Assembly (NCBI GenBank): GCA_965249455.1 | Contig: OZ252236.1 | Coordinates: 2,728,001-2,792,000 of the forward strand | Direction of reading: 5' to 3' | Length of the DNA stretch: 64,000 bases | Source: Jiulongibacter sp024742395 | GTDB lineage: Bacteria; Bacteroidota; Bacteroidia; Cytophagales; Spirosomataceae | Part shown: one piece after another, positions 8,935-18,321 of the stretch | How positions within the stretch are numbered: the first letter of the stretch is position 1 | Layout of the letters: each line of letters opens with the position of its first letter | The notes under the pieces: model-generated | Database searches by the model: none | Told to the model about the DNA's origin: nothing | What the model saw: only the letters and a program-made list of their open reading frames with translations | Position numbers and translations under genes: made by a program

Positions 8935-10361
8935 CTTGAGGCCATTTTTACTAAAAAGTCATCTAAAAATCTTCGCACTTTATCTTTGGCGTCAGATTCA
9001 TATCTATTCACACAGATCATATAAGAGAAGAGTTCACCTGTTTTATCTTCAAAGTAACCGGCATAGGCTCTGGTGCCATCTATATAACCGCTTTTTGCTT
9101 TCAATCTTCCACGAGTCTTGTTTGATCGGTCTTTATACCGAACAGAACCGGTCTCGCCAAAAGTGGCTATTGACTCGTAAAATGCATCAAAACTGTCTGA
9201 GCTGTACATCATGGAAAGAATGTCAGCCATGTTTGAAGAGGTAATTACTCCGGAGGGAGAAAGTCCGCTTCCATCCTTTGGGTTAAAGCCATCCAAAGTT
9301 AAACTTTTTTGCTTCCAAAAGTTTTTGAGGTAAGTCAACCCTCCTTTAAAGTCGGTAAAGCCATCTGGTCCCAATTGGTGCAAAAATGCGTCTGCATAAA
9401 GATTAATACTGAAGAAATTGCAATCCCGTGCCAGGTCTGACAAAGGTTGGGAGTAAAATCTTTTGGTTAAATGGAAATCAACGGGTTCATTATTAATTTC
9501 ATTTGGCAAGAGGTATTGAGAAGCTTTGGTTATTTCAATCCCTTCATTTCTTAAAGCATAAATAAGATGGTTTCTAAATAGTTTTGACGGGTCAGGAATG
9601 GCTCCTTTTACGGGAAAATTACTTTTCCCTAAGGGTACAGTACCTTTCATCAGTATAACATCAGAAGAAGGACTGGCATAGATATAAACCTGATCTCCGC
9701 TGGAAGAAGAACCCGTTGTAACATTGTTTATGATTTTCCATTCACGGTCAAAAGGTTCTAAGGAGCTGATTTCAGCCGCGTGTCCTATCTCTCTGCCTGG
9801 CTCAAAGTAAACCGTGTATTTATTTTCATTGATATTTAGTTTATGAGGAATGGCCCCGTAATAATTTCCTATATCTCCCCAAATCCACGAATCCGGCATA
9901 TCATAATCATATATGGATGGATCCTTTATAATGATGTTTCCATCAATTTTGCGAATGCCTAATACTTTGATAGTAGAGAGAATAGAAGAAACAAGATCAT
10001 TGTATGTACTTAAACTCCTTTCTGAGCCAAAACTTGGATCACCTGAAGGTAAAATAACCAAGTCGCCTGTGAGTACATGATTAGAAATTTGACCTGTATA
10101 CCCTACATCTGTAATAAATCTAAAATCTTCTCCAAGTACAGAAAGAGCTGTGGCTGTGGTGATTAATTTCATGGTACTGGCAGAATTGACAGATTTATCT
10201 GAATTGAACGAAAGCATAGGCTTGTTATCAGCAGTCCTATGAATAGAAGCAGCCACAATTCCCGTTTTTATGCCTTCGGAATTTTGGAAATTCCTAAGTT
10301 CAGTTAGAAGCTGATTCTGAATAGCGGAAAACTGTAAGATGATGAGAGCGAAAAACTTCAT
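8931..10361 (-). CDS. dacB: D-alanyl-D-alanine carboxypeptidase/endopeptidase (PBP4 type)
   Basis: A periplasmic peptidoglycan hydrolase that trims or cleaves cross-linked peptides. The hydrophobic N-terminus MKFFALIILQFSA is a short signal peptide. The penicillin-binding triad is present: S62-T-M-K65, the SxN motif in FFSINLYAD, and K-S-G in LKAKSGYIDGTRAYAGYF. The large insertion between SxxK and SxN is typical of the PBP4/DacB class (476 residues). First gene of the leftward dacB-nnr-pirin-decarboxylase cluster. Confidence 0.93.
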   Translation of the reverse strand: MKFFALIILQFSAIQNQLLTELRNFQNSEGIKTGIVAASIHRTADNKPMLSFNSDKSVNSASTMKLITTATALSVLGEDFRFITDVGYTGQISNHVLTGDLVILPSGDPSFGSERSLSTYNDLVSSILSTIKVLGIRKIDGNIIIKDPSIYDYDMPDSWIWGDIGNYYGAIPHKLNINENKYTVYFEPGREIGHAAEISSLEPFDREWKIINNVTTGSSSSGDQVYIYASPSSDVILMKGTVPLGKSNFPVKGAIPDPSKLFRNHLIYALRNEGIEITKASQYLLPNEINNEPVDFHLTKRFYSQPLSDLARDCNFFSINLYADAFLHQLGPDGFTDFKGGLTYLKNFWKQKSLTLDGFNPKDGSGLSPSGVITSSNMADILSMMYSSDSFDAFYESIATFGETGSVRYKDRSNKTRGRLKAKSGYIDGTRAYAGYFEDKTGELFSYMICVNRYESDAKDKVRRFLDDFLVKMASR

Positions 10362-10395
10362 AGGAAGGAGGAATAACTCAAATGATTAAAACGAT

Positions 10396-10403
10396 TATCT
10401 TTG
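10396..10403 (+). promoter_or_regulatory. -7 promoter element for the MBL RNA-exonuclease-like gene
   Basis: TATCTTTG matches TAnnTTTG exactly and is followed by TCGCC, a common start-site context in this group. The leader to the ATG at 10518 would be about 110 nt. No clear TTTG -33 box is present. Confidence 0.35.
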
Positions 10404-10517
10404 TCGCCTTGTTACGTCAAGGTATAGTACAACAATACACAAATTTGACGATAAAGCCTTGTATCTTTTTCGGTGATTATTTGTTGAAGAAGATACCAGA
10501 CAATAATATATGAATCA

Positions 10518-11936
10518 ATGAAATTATCATTTTTTGGGGCTGCCAGACAGGTAACAGGAAGTATGTTTTTGCTGGAGCTTGAAGATGATTACAAAGTCTT
10601 GATAGACTGCGGAACTGATCTCGATAATAATTCCACGGCTGATAAAGAGAAGCAATTTGGACTTTTTCCATTTGAAGCCAGTATGATTAATTTGGTACTC
10701 TTAACTCATGCTCACATAGATCATAGCGGTCAATTGCCCAATCTATATCGAGAGGGTTTTGAAGGTCAGGTACTTTGTACAGAGCCCACTTTAGATTTGG
10801 CTGAAATTTTACTTTATGATGCCGCAAGCTTGTATCAAAAGAAATTAAAGTCCATTCAGAACAGTAAAAAGAGATCTAAGAAGTTTAGAGCTTTAGATAG
10901 TGAGCCTTATTACCTAAGTAATCATGTTAAGCATGCGGTAGATAACTTTGTTCCTTTAGCCTTTAACAGAAGGTTTAAATTTAAAGATGGTGGTTGGGTA
11001 ACTTTTATTCCCGCTGGTCATTTGCTGGGAGCAGCTCATATTTTGATAGAGGTAGAGAATAATGGTAAGGTAGAGTCCATCTGTTTTTCTGGTGATATCG
11101 GAAGAAAAAACTATCCGCTATTAGCCGATCCTGATCCTGTACCTGAGGTAGATTATCTGGTTTGTGAAACCACCTATGGTCAAAGAGAACATGAAGATAA
11201 TGAGGATCCTGTTCAGAAACTTAAATCAATCATACAGGAGTATTGTATTGATAAGCCTGGTAGATTAATCATCCCCTCTTTTAGTGTTGGAAGAACGCAG
11301 GCACTACTCTACACGCTTAATAAGCTTTACGAAAGCGAAGGTATTCAGCCGATTAAAGTTTTTACAGACAGCCCTTTGGCCCGTGCCAGCACGGAAATTC
11401 ATGATAAATACTCTCATTATCTCAATACTGAGGCCAAAGAATTCAAAGAATACGAAGAGACACTTTTTGACTTTGAGAATCTGTTTTATATGAAAACAAA
11501 TAAAGAGTCAGAACAGATATCATCGCACTCGGAGCCGTGTATTATTATCTCGTCTTCCGGGATGGTGCAAGGTGGTCGAGTGGAGTACCATGTGGCACAG
11601 AACATTGAAAACTCGTATGCTGCCATTCTTTTTATTGGTTATACCACTGAGAACACATTAGGATCAAAATTACGTAATAAGGATATAAAAGAACTGGTAA
11701 TTCAAGGAGCAAGAAAAGAGGTGAATGCTCATATCATTTCTACTGATGTATTTTCAGGTCATGGAGATATAGAAGATTTAAAAACATTTGTTTCCTACCA
11801 AAATCCTAAAAAACTAAAAAAGATGTTTTTGGTACATGGCGAATTGGATTCGATGCTTAACTTTAAATCCGTTTTAAGTGAAAAAGGCTTCGATTCCATT
11901 GAAATTCCAGAATGGTCACAGACCTTTGAATTATAA
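10518..11936 (+). CDS. MBL-fold beta-CASP ribonuclease / RNA-processing exonuclease family protein
   Basis: A 472-residue metallo-beta-lactamase protein with the zinc motif LTHAHIDHSG (HxHxDH) near residue 60, and a second metal ligand in PAGHLLGAAH. The beta-CASP insertion (about 200-390) contains ETTYGQREHED and the SFSVGRTQALLY segment. GSKLRNKDIKELVIQG and DVFSGHGDIEDL follow, with the final catalytic His in KKMFLVHGELD. This is the CPSF73/YsH1-like class acting on RNA (motif 'SSSGMVQGGRV'). It probably works in cytoplasmic RNA turnover. Single gene, 62 nt before accA. Confidence 0.88.
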   Translation: MKLSFFGAARQVTGSMFLLELEDDYKVLIDCGTDLDNNSTADKEKQFGLFPFEASMINLVLLTHAHIDHSGQLPNLYREGFEGQVLCTEPTLDLAEILLYDAASLYQKKLKSIQNSKKRSKKFRALDSEPYYLSNHVKHAVDNFVPLAFNRRFKFKDGGWVTFIPAGHLLGAAHILIEVENNGKVESICFSGDIGRKNYPLLADPDPVPEVDYLVCETTYGQREHEDNEDPVQKLKSIIQEYCIDKPGRLIIPSFSVGRTQALLYTLNKLYESEGIQPIKVFTDSPLARASTEIHDKYSHYLNTEAKEFKEYEETLFDFENLFYMKTNKESEQISSHSEPCIIISSSGMVQGGRVEYHVAQNIENSYAAILFIGYTTENTLGSKLRNKDIKELVIQGARKEVNAHIISTDVFSGHGDIEDLKTFVSYQNPKKLKKMFLVHGELDSMLNFKSVLSEKGFDSIEIPEWSQTFEL

Positions 11937-11998
11937 AACAAAAACTAAACACCGGAGATTAAAATAAAGAAGGGATTATCTGGTCTTAAAAAATATAA

Positions 11999-12952
11999 AT
12001 GAGAACGTTACTAGAGTTTGAAAAACCGATAGCAGAGTTAGAAGCAAAATTGGAAGACATGAAAAACCTTGCTTCTGAGAATAATGTGGACGTAAGTTCT
12101 GCGGTAAGAAACCTGACAAATAGCATTAATGAATTGAGAAAAGAAACCTTTGACAATTTGACCCGCTGGCAGCGAGTACAGCTATCTCGTCATCCCGACA
12201 GACCGTACTCTTTAGACTACATTCAGCTAATCTGTGATGAGTTTCACGAAATTCATGGAGACAGAACGGTTAAAGATGATCCGGCCATTGTGGGTGGTTT
12301 AGGGAATGTAGATGGTCAGACTGTCATGATTATTGGTCAGCAGAAGGGAAGGAAAACCAAGGAAAGGCAATACCGTAATTTTGGTATGCCAAACCCAGAA
12401 GGTTACAGAAAAGCCCTGCGACTGATGCGTATGGCTGAAAAATTCAATATCCCTGTGGTGACCTTAATAGATACTCCTGGTGCTTTTCCTGGTTTAGAGG
12501 CTGAAGAAAGAGGTCAAGGCGAGGCTATTGCCAGAAATATCAAGGAAATGATGACCTTGAAAATACCTGTTATTTGTATCATAATTGGTGAAGGTGCCTC
12601 TGGGGGTGCTTTAGGAATAGGTGTAGGTGATAGAGTATTAATGCTCGAAAATTCTTGGTATTCGGTGATTTCACCAGAAAACTGTTCGACCATCCTTTGG
12701 AAAAGCTGGGATTTTAAGGAGCAAGCTGCTGATGCTTTGAAATTAACTGCAGAAGACATGAAGGGTTTTAAACTGGTAGATGGAATTATTCCTGAGCCAA
12801 GAGGAGGAGCTCATCTAGATTATGAGACTGCTGCCAAAACGCTGAAGAAGACCATTTTGTCTGAAATCAAGACCCTTAGTAAACAAAAACCTCAGGAAAG
12901 GGTAAATGCCAGAATTGATAAATTCTGCTCAATGGGAGTAGTGTTAGAGTAA
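11999..12952 (+). CDS. accA: Acetyl-CoA carboxylase carboxyltransferase, alpha subunit
   Basis: Transfers the carboxyl group from carboxybiotin to acetyl-CoA, the committing step of fatty acid synthesis, as an alpha2beta2 complex with AccD (not in this window). The 317-residue protein has the family N-terminal helical arm (LLEFEKPIAELEAKLEDM). The crotonase-fold motifs are LSRHPDRPYSLDYI, GQQKGRKTKER, LIDTPGAFPGLEAEERGQ and EGASGGALGIGVGD. The HAD gene follows after 5 nt, suggesting cotranscription. Confidence 0.97.
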   Translation: MRTLLEFEKPIAELEAKLEDMKNLASENNVDVSSAVRNLTNSINELRKETFDNLTRWQRVQLSRHPDRPYSLDYIQLICDEFHEIHGDRTVKDDPAIVGGLGNVDGQTVMIIGQQKGRKTKERQYRNFGMPNPEGYRKALRLMRMAEKFNIPVVTLIDTPGAFPGLEAEERGQGEAIARNIKEMMTLKIPVICIIIGEGASGGALGIGVGDRVLMLENSWYSVISPENCSTILWKSWDFKEQAADALKLTAEDMKGFKLVDGIIPEPRGGAHLDYETAAKTLKKTILSEIKTLSKQKPQERVNARIDKFCSMGVVLE

Positions 12953-12957
12953 TTTTA

Positions 12958-13578
12958 ATGAAGGAGTACAAAGCTGTTTTATTAGATTTTGGCAATGTTA
13001 TCATTAATATTGATCCTGAACTTACCTTAAAAGCTTTTGCTGAAATATCAGGAAAGCCCATAGACCGTATCAGGCAAAAAATAACAGAAAGCCAATTATT
13101 CAGAAGGTATGAAACTGGGCTTTTTGAAGATGAAGAATTCAGAGAGATAGTAAGGCAAACAATTGGTTTTCCCTTTAGCGAGCATGAAGTAGATAAAGCT
13201 TGGAATAGTTTATTGCTTAATGTTCCTCACGAAAGAATTAATCTTCTTTTGGATATCAGATCAAAGTACCCGCTTTATTTGTTAAGCAATACCAATAATA
13301 TTCACATTGAGTATTGCAATAGATATTTCCAGAAACAGTTTGGGATAAAGACGGTAGCCTCGCTATTTGACAAAGCTTTTTATTCCTACGAAATGGGCTT
13401 ATGGAAACCAGACGAAGATATTTATAAAGAAGTACTGAAAGACATAAAAATGCAACCGGAGGAGGTTCTTTTTATTGACGATAATGAACTCAATATTGCC
13501 TCTGCCCAAAGTATGGGTTTTCAGACTATTCATCACAACCCTGAAACCAGGGATTTAACAGATTATTTTGATCTCTGA
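12958..13578 (+). CDS. HAD-superfamily phosphatase (YihX-like)
   Basis: A 206-residue haloacid-dehalogenase hydrolase. Motif I is LLDFGNVIINID (the DxGNV variant typical of YihX-like sugar-phosphate phosphatases). Motif II is LYLLSNTNNIH, motif III is the Lys in EMGLWKPDEDIYKEV, and motif IV is VLFIDDNELNIASA. The helical cap lies between residues 20 and 85. The substrate is unknown; glucose-1-phosphate is the known substrate of the E. coli relative. It sits between accA and a site-2 protease gene with gaps of 5 and 3 nt, so it belongs to that transcript. Confidence 0.85.
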   Translation: MKEYKAVLLDFGNVIINIDPELTLKAFAEISGKPIDRIRQKITESQLFRRYETGLFEDEEFREIVRQTIGFPFSEHEVDKAWNSLLLNVPHERINLLLDIRSKYPLYLLSNTNNIHIEYCNRYFQKQFGIKTVASLFDKAFYSYEMGLWKPDEDIYKEVLKDIKMQPEEVLFIDDNELNIASAQSMGFQTIHHNPETRDLTDYFDL

Positions 13579-13581
13579 TCA

Positions 13582-14715
13582 TTGAAAAAAAACAAAACAC
13601 TTTACATACAATTGGCCATGTTTCTGGCCACAGTGGTAGTTACAACTTTTGCAGGAATGGAATGGGTAGCCGGGAAATCTATTCTAGCAGAAGGCTTTGA
13701 CCTCGATGCTCTACAAAAGGGTTTCCTATGGTATACAGTTCCATTTCTTGGTTTCTTGACTACACATGAATTTGGTCATTATTTTATGGCTAAAAAAAGG
13801 AAGGTAAATGTCACTCTTCCATTTTATATACCTCTTTGGATAGCCATCATGCCCTCATTTGGAACTATGGGTGCTTTTATTCAAATCAAAGAGGTCATAA
13901 AAACAAGGTTAAAGTATTTTGACATTGGTATTTCCGGGCCTTTAGCCGGTTTTGTGGTAGCTCTCGGTTTTTTAATTTATGGATATGCCAATTTACCGGG
14001 GCATGAGTTTGTATTTAATATTCATCCTGATTATGAACAGTATGGAGCTGCATATGGTGATGTAGTCTATGAAAACCAGTCTGTTGATGGACTCATGAGG
14101 CTGGGTGATAGTCTACTTTCGGGTTGGATAAAAAACACTTTTGCTGATACCGCTTTACTTCCTCATGTGAATGAATTGAGCCACTATCCGTTTATTCTGG
14201 CGGGCTTTTTAGGGCTATTTTTCACAGCATTAAACTTAATGCCTATTGGGCAGTTAGACGGTGGTCATATTTTGTTTTCACTCATTGGTGAGAAGAGGTT
14301 TAATATCGTTTCGCCGGTATTGTTTACTATTTTCGTTTTTTATGCTGGTCTAGGATTTTATACCGTTGATGGACTAAGGGAAGCCATGTTTGAAGAGGGT
14401 TCAACGGCCTTGTTGTATTTTGGGCTTTATATTTACTTTAATTATTTATGCTTCAGTAAGATAACTAAAAATAGACAAACGAATTGGATCATTACACTTT
14501 CAGTGATTCTGGTTCAGTTGCTCGTTACCTTTGTTTTCCCTTTTGTAGAAGGTTATTCTGGCTTTTTAGCCTTTGGCTTTTTATTAGGTCGTGTTTTAGG
14601 AGTTTATCATCCACCGGTTATTGATAATAAACCACTTGATACCAAGAGGATAGTACTTGGATGGCTAAGTCTTCTTATTTTTGTCCTTTGCTTTAGCCCT
14701 AACCCATTTTACTAA
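13582..14715 (+). CDS. Site-2 protease family (M50) intramembrane zinc metallopeptidase
   Basis: A polytopic membrane protease of 377 residues with the zinc motif H62-E-F-G-H66 in a hydrophobic segment. The second motif, LNLMPIGQLDGGH, carries the third metal ligand D226. About eight hydrophobic segments are visible and there is no PDZ domain, so this is not the RseP class. It is nearer the minimal S2P/YUP type. The start is TTG at 13582, three nucleotides after the HAD stop; no ATG is available nearby in frame. The substrate is unknown; relatives cleave membrane-bound anti-sigma factors or signal-peptide remnants. Confidence 0.88.
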   Translation: MKKNKTLYIQLAMFLATVVVTTFAGMEWVAGKSILAEGFDLDALQKGFLWYTVPFLGFLTTHEFGHYFMAKKRKVNVTLPFYIPLWIAIMPSFGTMGAFIQIKEVIKTRLKYFDIGISGPLAGFVVALGFLIYGYANLPGHEFVFNIHPDYEQYGAAYGDVVYENQSVDGLMRLGDSLLSGWIKNTFADTALLPHVNELSHYPFILAGFLGLFFTALNLMPIGQLDGGHILFSLIGEKRFNIVSPVLFTIFVFYAGLGFYTVDGLREAMFEEGSTALLYFGLYIYFNYLCFSKITKNRQTNWIITLSVILVQLLVTFVFPFVEGYSGFLAFGFLLGRVLGVYHPPVIDNKPLDTKRIVLGWLSLLIFVLCFSPNPFY

Positions 14716-14721
14716 TACATT

Positions 14722-15309
14722 GTGAATCCTATTTTCAGGTTCTTTTTTAAACTTTCCGGATGGAAAGTAACAGGTGCAGTACCGGCAGATTTAAAAAAAG
14801 CGGTAATTGCTGTTTGTCCTCATACCAAATGGCAAGACTTTTTTGTGGGTATTGGAGCAAGGGCTACCATGCGACGAAAAATTGGCTATTTAGGCAAGGA
14901 GGAGCTGTTTAGACCTCCTTTTGGTTTTCTTTTCAGGTGGCTGGGCGGTACGCCGGTTTACAGAAAAACCAGTCTTAATATGGTAGAAAGCTATGCGGCT
15001 GCTATAAAAGGAGCAGATGATATGCTGTTTTCACTTGCTCCAGAAGGAACCAGAGGCAATGTACAAAAGCTTAAAACCGGCTTTTATTATATGGCTATAG
15101 GAGGTAAGATTCCCATTATTCCTGTGGGTTTTGATTATGAAAAAAAGGAAGTGGTTATTAATGAGCCGTTTATGCCTTCGGGAGATTTTAAGAAAGATAT
15201 GATTGAAAAGTTTATTCCGTTTTTTAAAACGATATCTAATACTAAAAAGGATTGGATTAAGAATTATGAAAACGGTAATTTTGACCTGAAATCTAAGAAA
15301 GCAGATTAG
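14722..15309 (+). CDS. 1-acyl-sn-glycerol-3-phosphate acyltransferase-like protein (PlsC family)
   Basis: A 195-residue membrane-peripheral acyltransferase. The catalytic H(x4)D motif appears as P-H34-TKWQ-D39-F, and the acceptor-binding PEGTR motif is at 107-111. The short length and PHTKWQDF variant place it in the small bacterial PlsC-like group often annotated as lysophospholipid acyltransferase. The acceptor lipid (lysophosphatidate or an amino lipid) cannot be decided from sequence. GTG start at 14722, 6 nt after the protease gene. Confidence 0.8.
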   Translation: MNPIFRFFFKLSGWKVTGAVPADLKKAVIAVCPHTKWQDFFVGIGARATMRRKIGYLGKEELFRPPFGFLFRWLGGTPVYRKTSLNMVESYAAAIKGADDMLFSLAPEGTRGNVQKLKTGFYYMAIGGKIPIIPVGFDYEKKEVVINEPFMPSGDFKKDMIEKFIPFFKTISNTKKDWIKNYENGNFDLKSKKAD

Positions 15310-15343
15310 AATATTTTAAGGATTGGCCAAAGGCCTGATAAGA

Positions 15344-16513
15344 ATGAAAGAAACAACAAAAGCCATACGCATTCAAACTGAGCGTACACAGCATAAAGAA
15401 CATGCTACGCCATTATTCCTTACTAGCAGTTTTACTTTTGAAGATGCTGCTGAAGGTCAGGCACTATTCAATAATGAGATACCTGGAAATATCTATTCAA
15501 GATATTCAAATCCAAGTGTCCAGGAATTTATTGATAAGGTATGCATGATGGAAGAACTAGAGGTTGGCTTTGCTACTTCTTCAGGTATGGCAGCTGTTTT
15601 TGCCGGGTTTGCCGCTCATCTTCAATCCGGCGATCACCTGGTGGCTTCACAGGCATTATTCGGATCAGCCCATCAAATTATCACTCAAATTCTACCTAAA
15701 TGGGGGATAAGTTATACTTATTTAGATTCTGATTGTTCGGAAGAAGAATGGAATGCAGCCATTCAGGAAAATACGAAGATGATCTATTTGGAGACCCCTT
15801 CAAATCCGGGGCTTGCCCTTGTAGATCTTGAAATGATAGGTAAGGTAGCCAAGAAGCACAATTTAATTTACTACGTAGATAATTGTTTCGCAACTCCGGT
15901 TATTCAGAAGCCAGCTCGTTTTGGTGCTGATTTGATAGTGCACTCTGCTACTAAATTCATGGATGGTCAAGGTAGAGTATTAGGTGGAATCATTTGCGGA
16001 ACTCAGGAAACAATGGAACAGGTAATATTTTTCTGCCGTCATACGGGGCCTGCGATGTCTCCGTTTAATGCCTGGATACTCTCAAAGAGTTTAGAAACTC
16101 TTCACTTAAGAATGGAAAGACATTGCGAAAATGCCCAGAAATTTGCGGAGGCACTTCAGGGGACAGAAGGAGTAAAACAGGTGAATTATCCGTTCTTAGA
16201 TTCTCATCCTCAAAATGAACTGGCGAAGAAACAGATGACAAATGGCGGAGCCTTGGTTACTTTTGACCTGGAAGGAGGTTTTGAGAGAATAGTGCGTTTT
16301 ACCAAATTACTTACCATACCATCTAAAACGTCTAACTTAGGTGATAGTAGAACAACGATTACTAACCCAAATACAACGACTCATTCTAAAGTTGCTCAAG
16401 ACATAAAAGATAAATTGGGAATTACTGAAGGCCTAATGCGTGTTTCAATAGGACTTGAAGATATCGACGATTTGATTGCTGACTTTAAACAAGCCATTGA
16501 TGGCTCTAAATAA
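15344..16513 (+). CDS. metZ: O-succinylhomoserine sulfhydrylase (Cys/Met metabolism PLP enzyme)
   Basis: Makes homocysteine from an acyl-homoserine and sulfide in methionine synthesis. A 389-residue gamma-family PLP enzyme with K204 in HSATKFMDGQGRVLGG as cofactor lysine. Also present are NIYSRYSNPSVQEF, LETPSNPGLALVDL and the substrate-binding SNLGDSRTTITNP near the C-terminus. ATG at 15344 (MKETTKAIR) is preferred to a TTG 21 nt upstream because homologous sequence begins there. The ISRYSNP/GQGR combination favours MetZ over cystathionine synthase/lyase, but the acyl group is not certain. Confidence 0.88.
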   Translation: MKETTKAIRIQTERTQHKEHATPLFLTSSFTFEDAAEGQALFNNEIPGNIYSRYSNPSVQEFIDKVCMMEELEVGFATSSGMAAVFAGFAAHLQSGDHLVASQALFGSAHQIITQILPKWGISYTYLDSDCSEEEWNAAIQENTKMIYLETPSNPGLALVDLEMIGKVAKKHNLIYYVDNCFATPVIQKPARFGADLIVHSATKFMDGQGRVLGGIICGTQETMEQVIFFCRHTGPAMSPFNAWILSKSLETLHLRMERHCENAQKFAEALQGTEGVKQVNYPFLDSHPQNELAKKQMTNGGALVTFDLEGGFERIVRFTKLLTIPSKTSNLGDSRTTITNPNTTTHSKVAQDIKDKLGITEGLMRVSIGLEDIDDLIADFKQAIDGSK

Positions 16514-16571
16514 AGTTAAGTTTAATTTGATTGGTCATATCTTATGATTCAGAAGTATTTAGTGAATAAAA

Positions 16572-16994
16572 ATGAAAGTAGAATTAACTAGAGTAGATGA
16601 TGCTTTTCACCTTACAGGGAAAGGTACTTCAGAAGTACTAACGCATATTGATGCGTCGGAAAATATTGGTGGGCACAATGCAGGCAGCAGGCCAATGGAG
16701 CTACTGTTGATGGGTTTAGGAGGTTGTGCGTCAATTGATGTAATTTTGATTTTGCAAAAACAAAAGCAAGTTATTGAGGACTATAAGGTCATAGTAGAAG
16801 GAGAAAGGGAGCAGATAGAAGGAACACAAATGACACCTTTCAAAAAAATCAATATTCACTTTGAGATAAAAGGGCAGGTAGAAGAGAAAAGACTGGAAAG
16901 AGCTATAAAGCTTTCAATGGAGAAATATTGCTCGGCTACTGCACAATTGAGGCCTTCAGCTGAAATTACGCACTCTTTTGAGGTTATTAACTGA
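16572..16994 (+). CDS. OsmC family peroxiredoxin-like protein
   Basis: A 140-residue OsmC/Ohr-fold protein. The first redox Cys lies in LMGLGGCASIDVILIL and the second in MEKYCSATAQLRPSAEI, the usual pair for peroxide reduction in OsmC-like dimers. The sequence is closer to the YhfA-type OsmC group than to Ohr. Cytoplasmic; likely role in detoxifying organic peroxides, but the physiological substrate is unproven. Located between metZ and thyA on the same strand with gaps of 58 and 35 nt. Confidence 0.87.
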   Translation: MKVELTRVDDAFHLTGKGTSEVLTHIDASENIGGHNAGSRPMELLLMGLGGCASIDVILILQKQKQVIEDYKVIVEGEREQIEGTQMTPFKKINIHFEIKGQVEEKRLERAIKLSMEKYCSATAQLRPSAEITHSFEVIN

Positions 16995-17029
16995 ACCTAA
17001 TTATACTTTTGATAAAGACTCAGGCATAA

Positions 17030-17824
17030 ATGAAACAGTATCAAGACTTATTAAAACACATTTTGGAGAACGGTTCAGATAAAACTGACAGAACGGGCAC
17101 AGGTACGAAAAGTGTATTTGGCTATCAAATGCGTTTTAATTTGCAGGAGGGATTTCCCTTGGTGACTACTAAAAAGATTCATCTGCCTTCAGTTATTCAT
17201 GAGTTGCTCTGGTTTATTGCCGGAGATACAAACATTAAATACCTTACAGATAACAAAGTAAGAATCTGGAATGAATGGGCTGACGAAAATGGTGATTTAG
17301 GTCCTGTGTATGGTAAGCAATGGAGGTCTTGGCCTACACCCAATGGAGGGAGTATTGATCAACTAAAAACAGTTATAGAGCAGATCAAAACTACACCTGA
17401 CAGCAGAAGAATTCTTGTTTCTGCCTGGAATGTGGGTGAGTTATCAGAGATGGCATTAATGCCGTGTCATGCCTTATTCCAATTTTATGTAGCAGACAAT
17501 AAGTTATCTTGTCAGTTATATCAGCGAAGTGCTGACGTTTTTCTGGGTGTACCGTTTAATATTGCTTCTTATGCACTTTTAACTCACATGATCGCTAAGG
17601 AATGCGAATTAGAAGTGGGTGACTTTATTTGGACTGGCGGCGATACACATATTTACACTAATCATTTTGATCAGGTAAAAGAGCAGCTTACACGTACTCC
17701 AAAAAAATTACCCACCCTTATTCTAAACAAAGAAGTGAATTCTGTATTTGACTACAAAGCACAGGATATTGTTATAGAAGACTACGATCCATATCCCTTA
17801 ATTAAAGGGAAGGTTGCCGTCTAA
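17030..17824 (+). CDS. thyA: Thymidylate synthase
   Basis: Converts dUMP to dTMP with methylenetetrahydrofolate. At 264 residues it has the same length as the E. coli enzyme. The nucleophile is C146 (LMPCHALFQFYV). Other signatures are TDRTGTGTKSVFGYQMRF, DLGPVYGKQWRSW, QRSADVFLGVPFNIASYALL and GGDTHIYTNH. folK, which feeds the folate pool, lies close by on the other strand. Its stop overlaps the convergent TerB-like gene in the sequence CTAA. Confidence 0.98.
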   Translation: MKQYQDLLKHILENGSDKTDRTGTGTKSVFGYQMRFNLQEGFPLVTTKKIHLPSVIHELLWFIAGDTNIKYLTDNKVRIWNEWADENGDLGPVYGKQWRSWPTPNGGSIDQLKTVIEQIKTTPDSRRILVSAWNVGELSEMALMPCHALFQFYVADNKLSCQLYQRSADVFLGVPFNIASYALLTHMIAKECELEVGDFIWTGGDTHIYTNHFDQVKEQLTRTPKKLPTLILNKEVNSVFDYKAQDIVIEDYDPYPLIKGKVAV

Positions 17825-18222
17825 GCAATAATAGATTTAAGAGATTTAATGAAGGCTTTCTCATTCTTATTCGTTCCATGGAAAGAATCTGCAATCCCCT
17901 CTACTGTTTCTAGAATCATCTTTTTGACCTTGGGTGTAAACAGACTTTTATGCTCCGTTCTGAAATCTTCAAATTCTTCAAGGATATCTCCTTCGACAAG
18001 TTCATTGTTTAGTAACCAATCAAAAGCAATTTCAATTTGATAGGCAGCGTCAGTGTGAAAATCGTCCTCAGCATTGTCCAGAGGTAGCCATTTATCTTTT
18101 ACAATTTTATTCAGAATTTCTATTTCTTCTTTTCGAACTACTGCATCGGCAACAGCTATCCCATAGAATACTCTTCCTAATTGGTTATAAAAAGCTAATA
18201 GGGTTTCGTTTGATGGTTTCAT
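17821..18222 (-). CDS. TerB-like helical protein of unknown function
   Basis: A 133-residue, all-helical, acidic protein. GIAVADAVVRKEEIEILNKIV near residue 20 and the terminal NEKAFIKSLKSII resemble the acidic metal-binding helices and the NE-x-F-L motif of TerB-type domains. Similarity is by pattern only, so the function remains unknown. Single gene between thyA (convergent, 4-nt stop overlap) and folK. A TATCTTTA element on the minus strand at 18243-18250 could be its -7 box. Confidence 0.6.
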   Translation of the reverse strand: MKPSNETLLAFYNQLGRVFYGIAVADAVVRKEEIEILNKIVKDKWLPLDNAEDDFHTDAAYQIEIAFDWLLNNELVEGDILEEFEDFRTEHKSLFTPKVKKMILETVEGIADSFHGTNKNEKAFIKSLKSIIA

Positions 18223-18321
18223 TTCTTCTTTCTTTTATGATATAAAGATAGAAATGTTTGGGTCAAGGTTTCACTATGTAGAATTACCCGAAAACCTGTT
18301 TTAAATCACAAAAAATATCAG

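Noticed and set aside
15323..15343. TTG start adding seven residues to metZ
   Set aside because: The ATG at 15344 begins the conserved sequence; the added residues MAKGLIR have no family counterpart.
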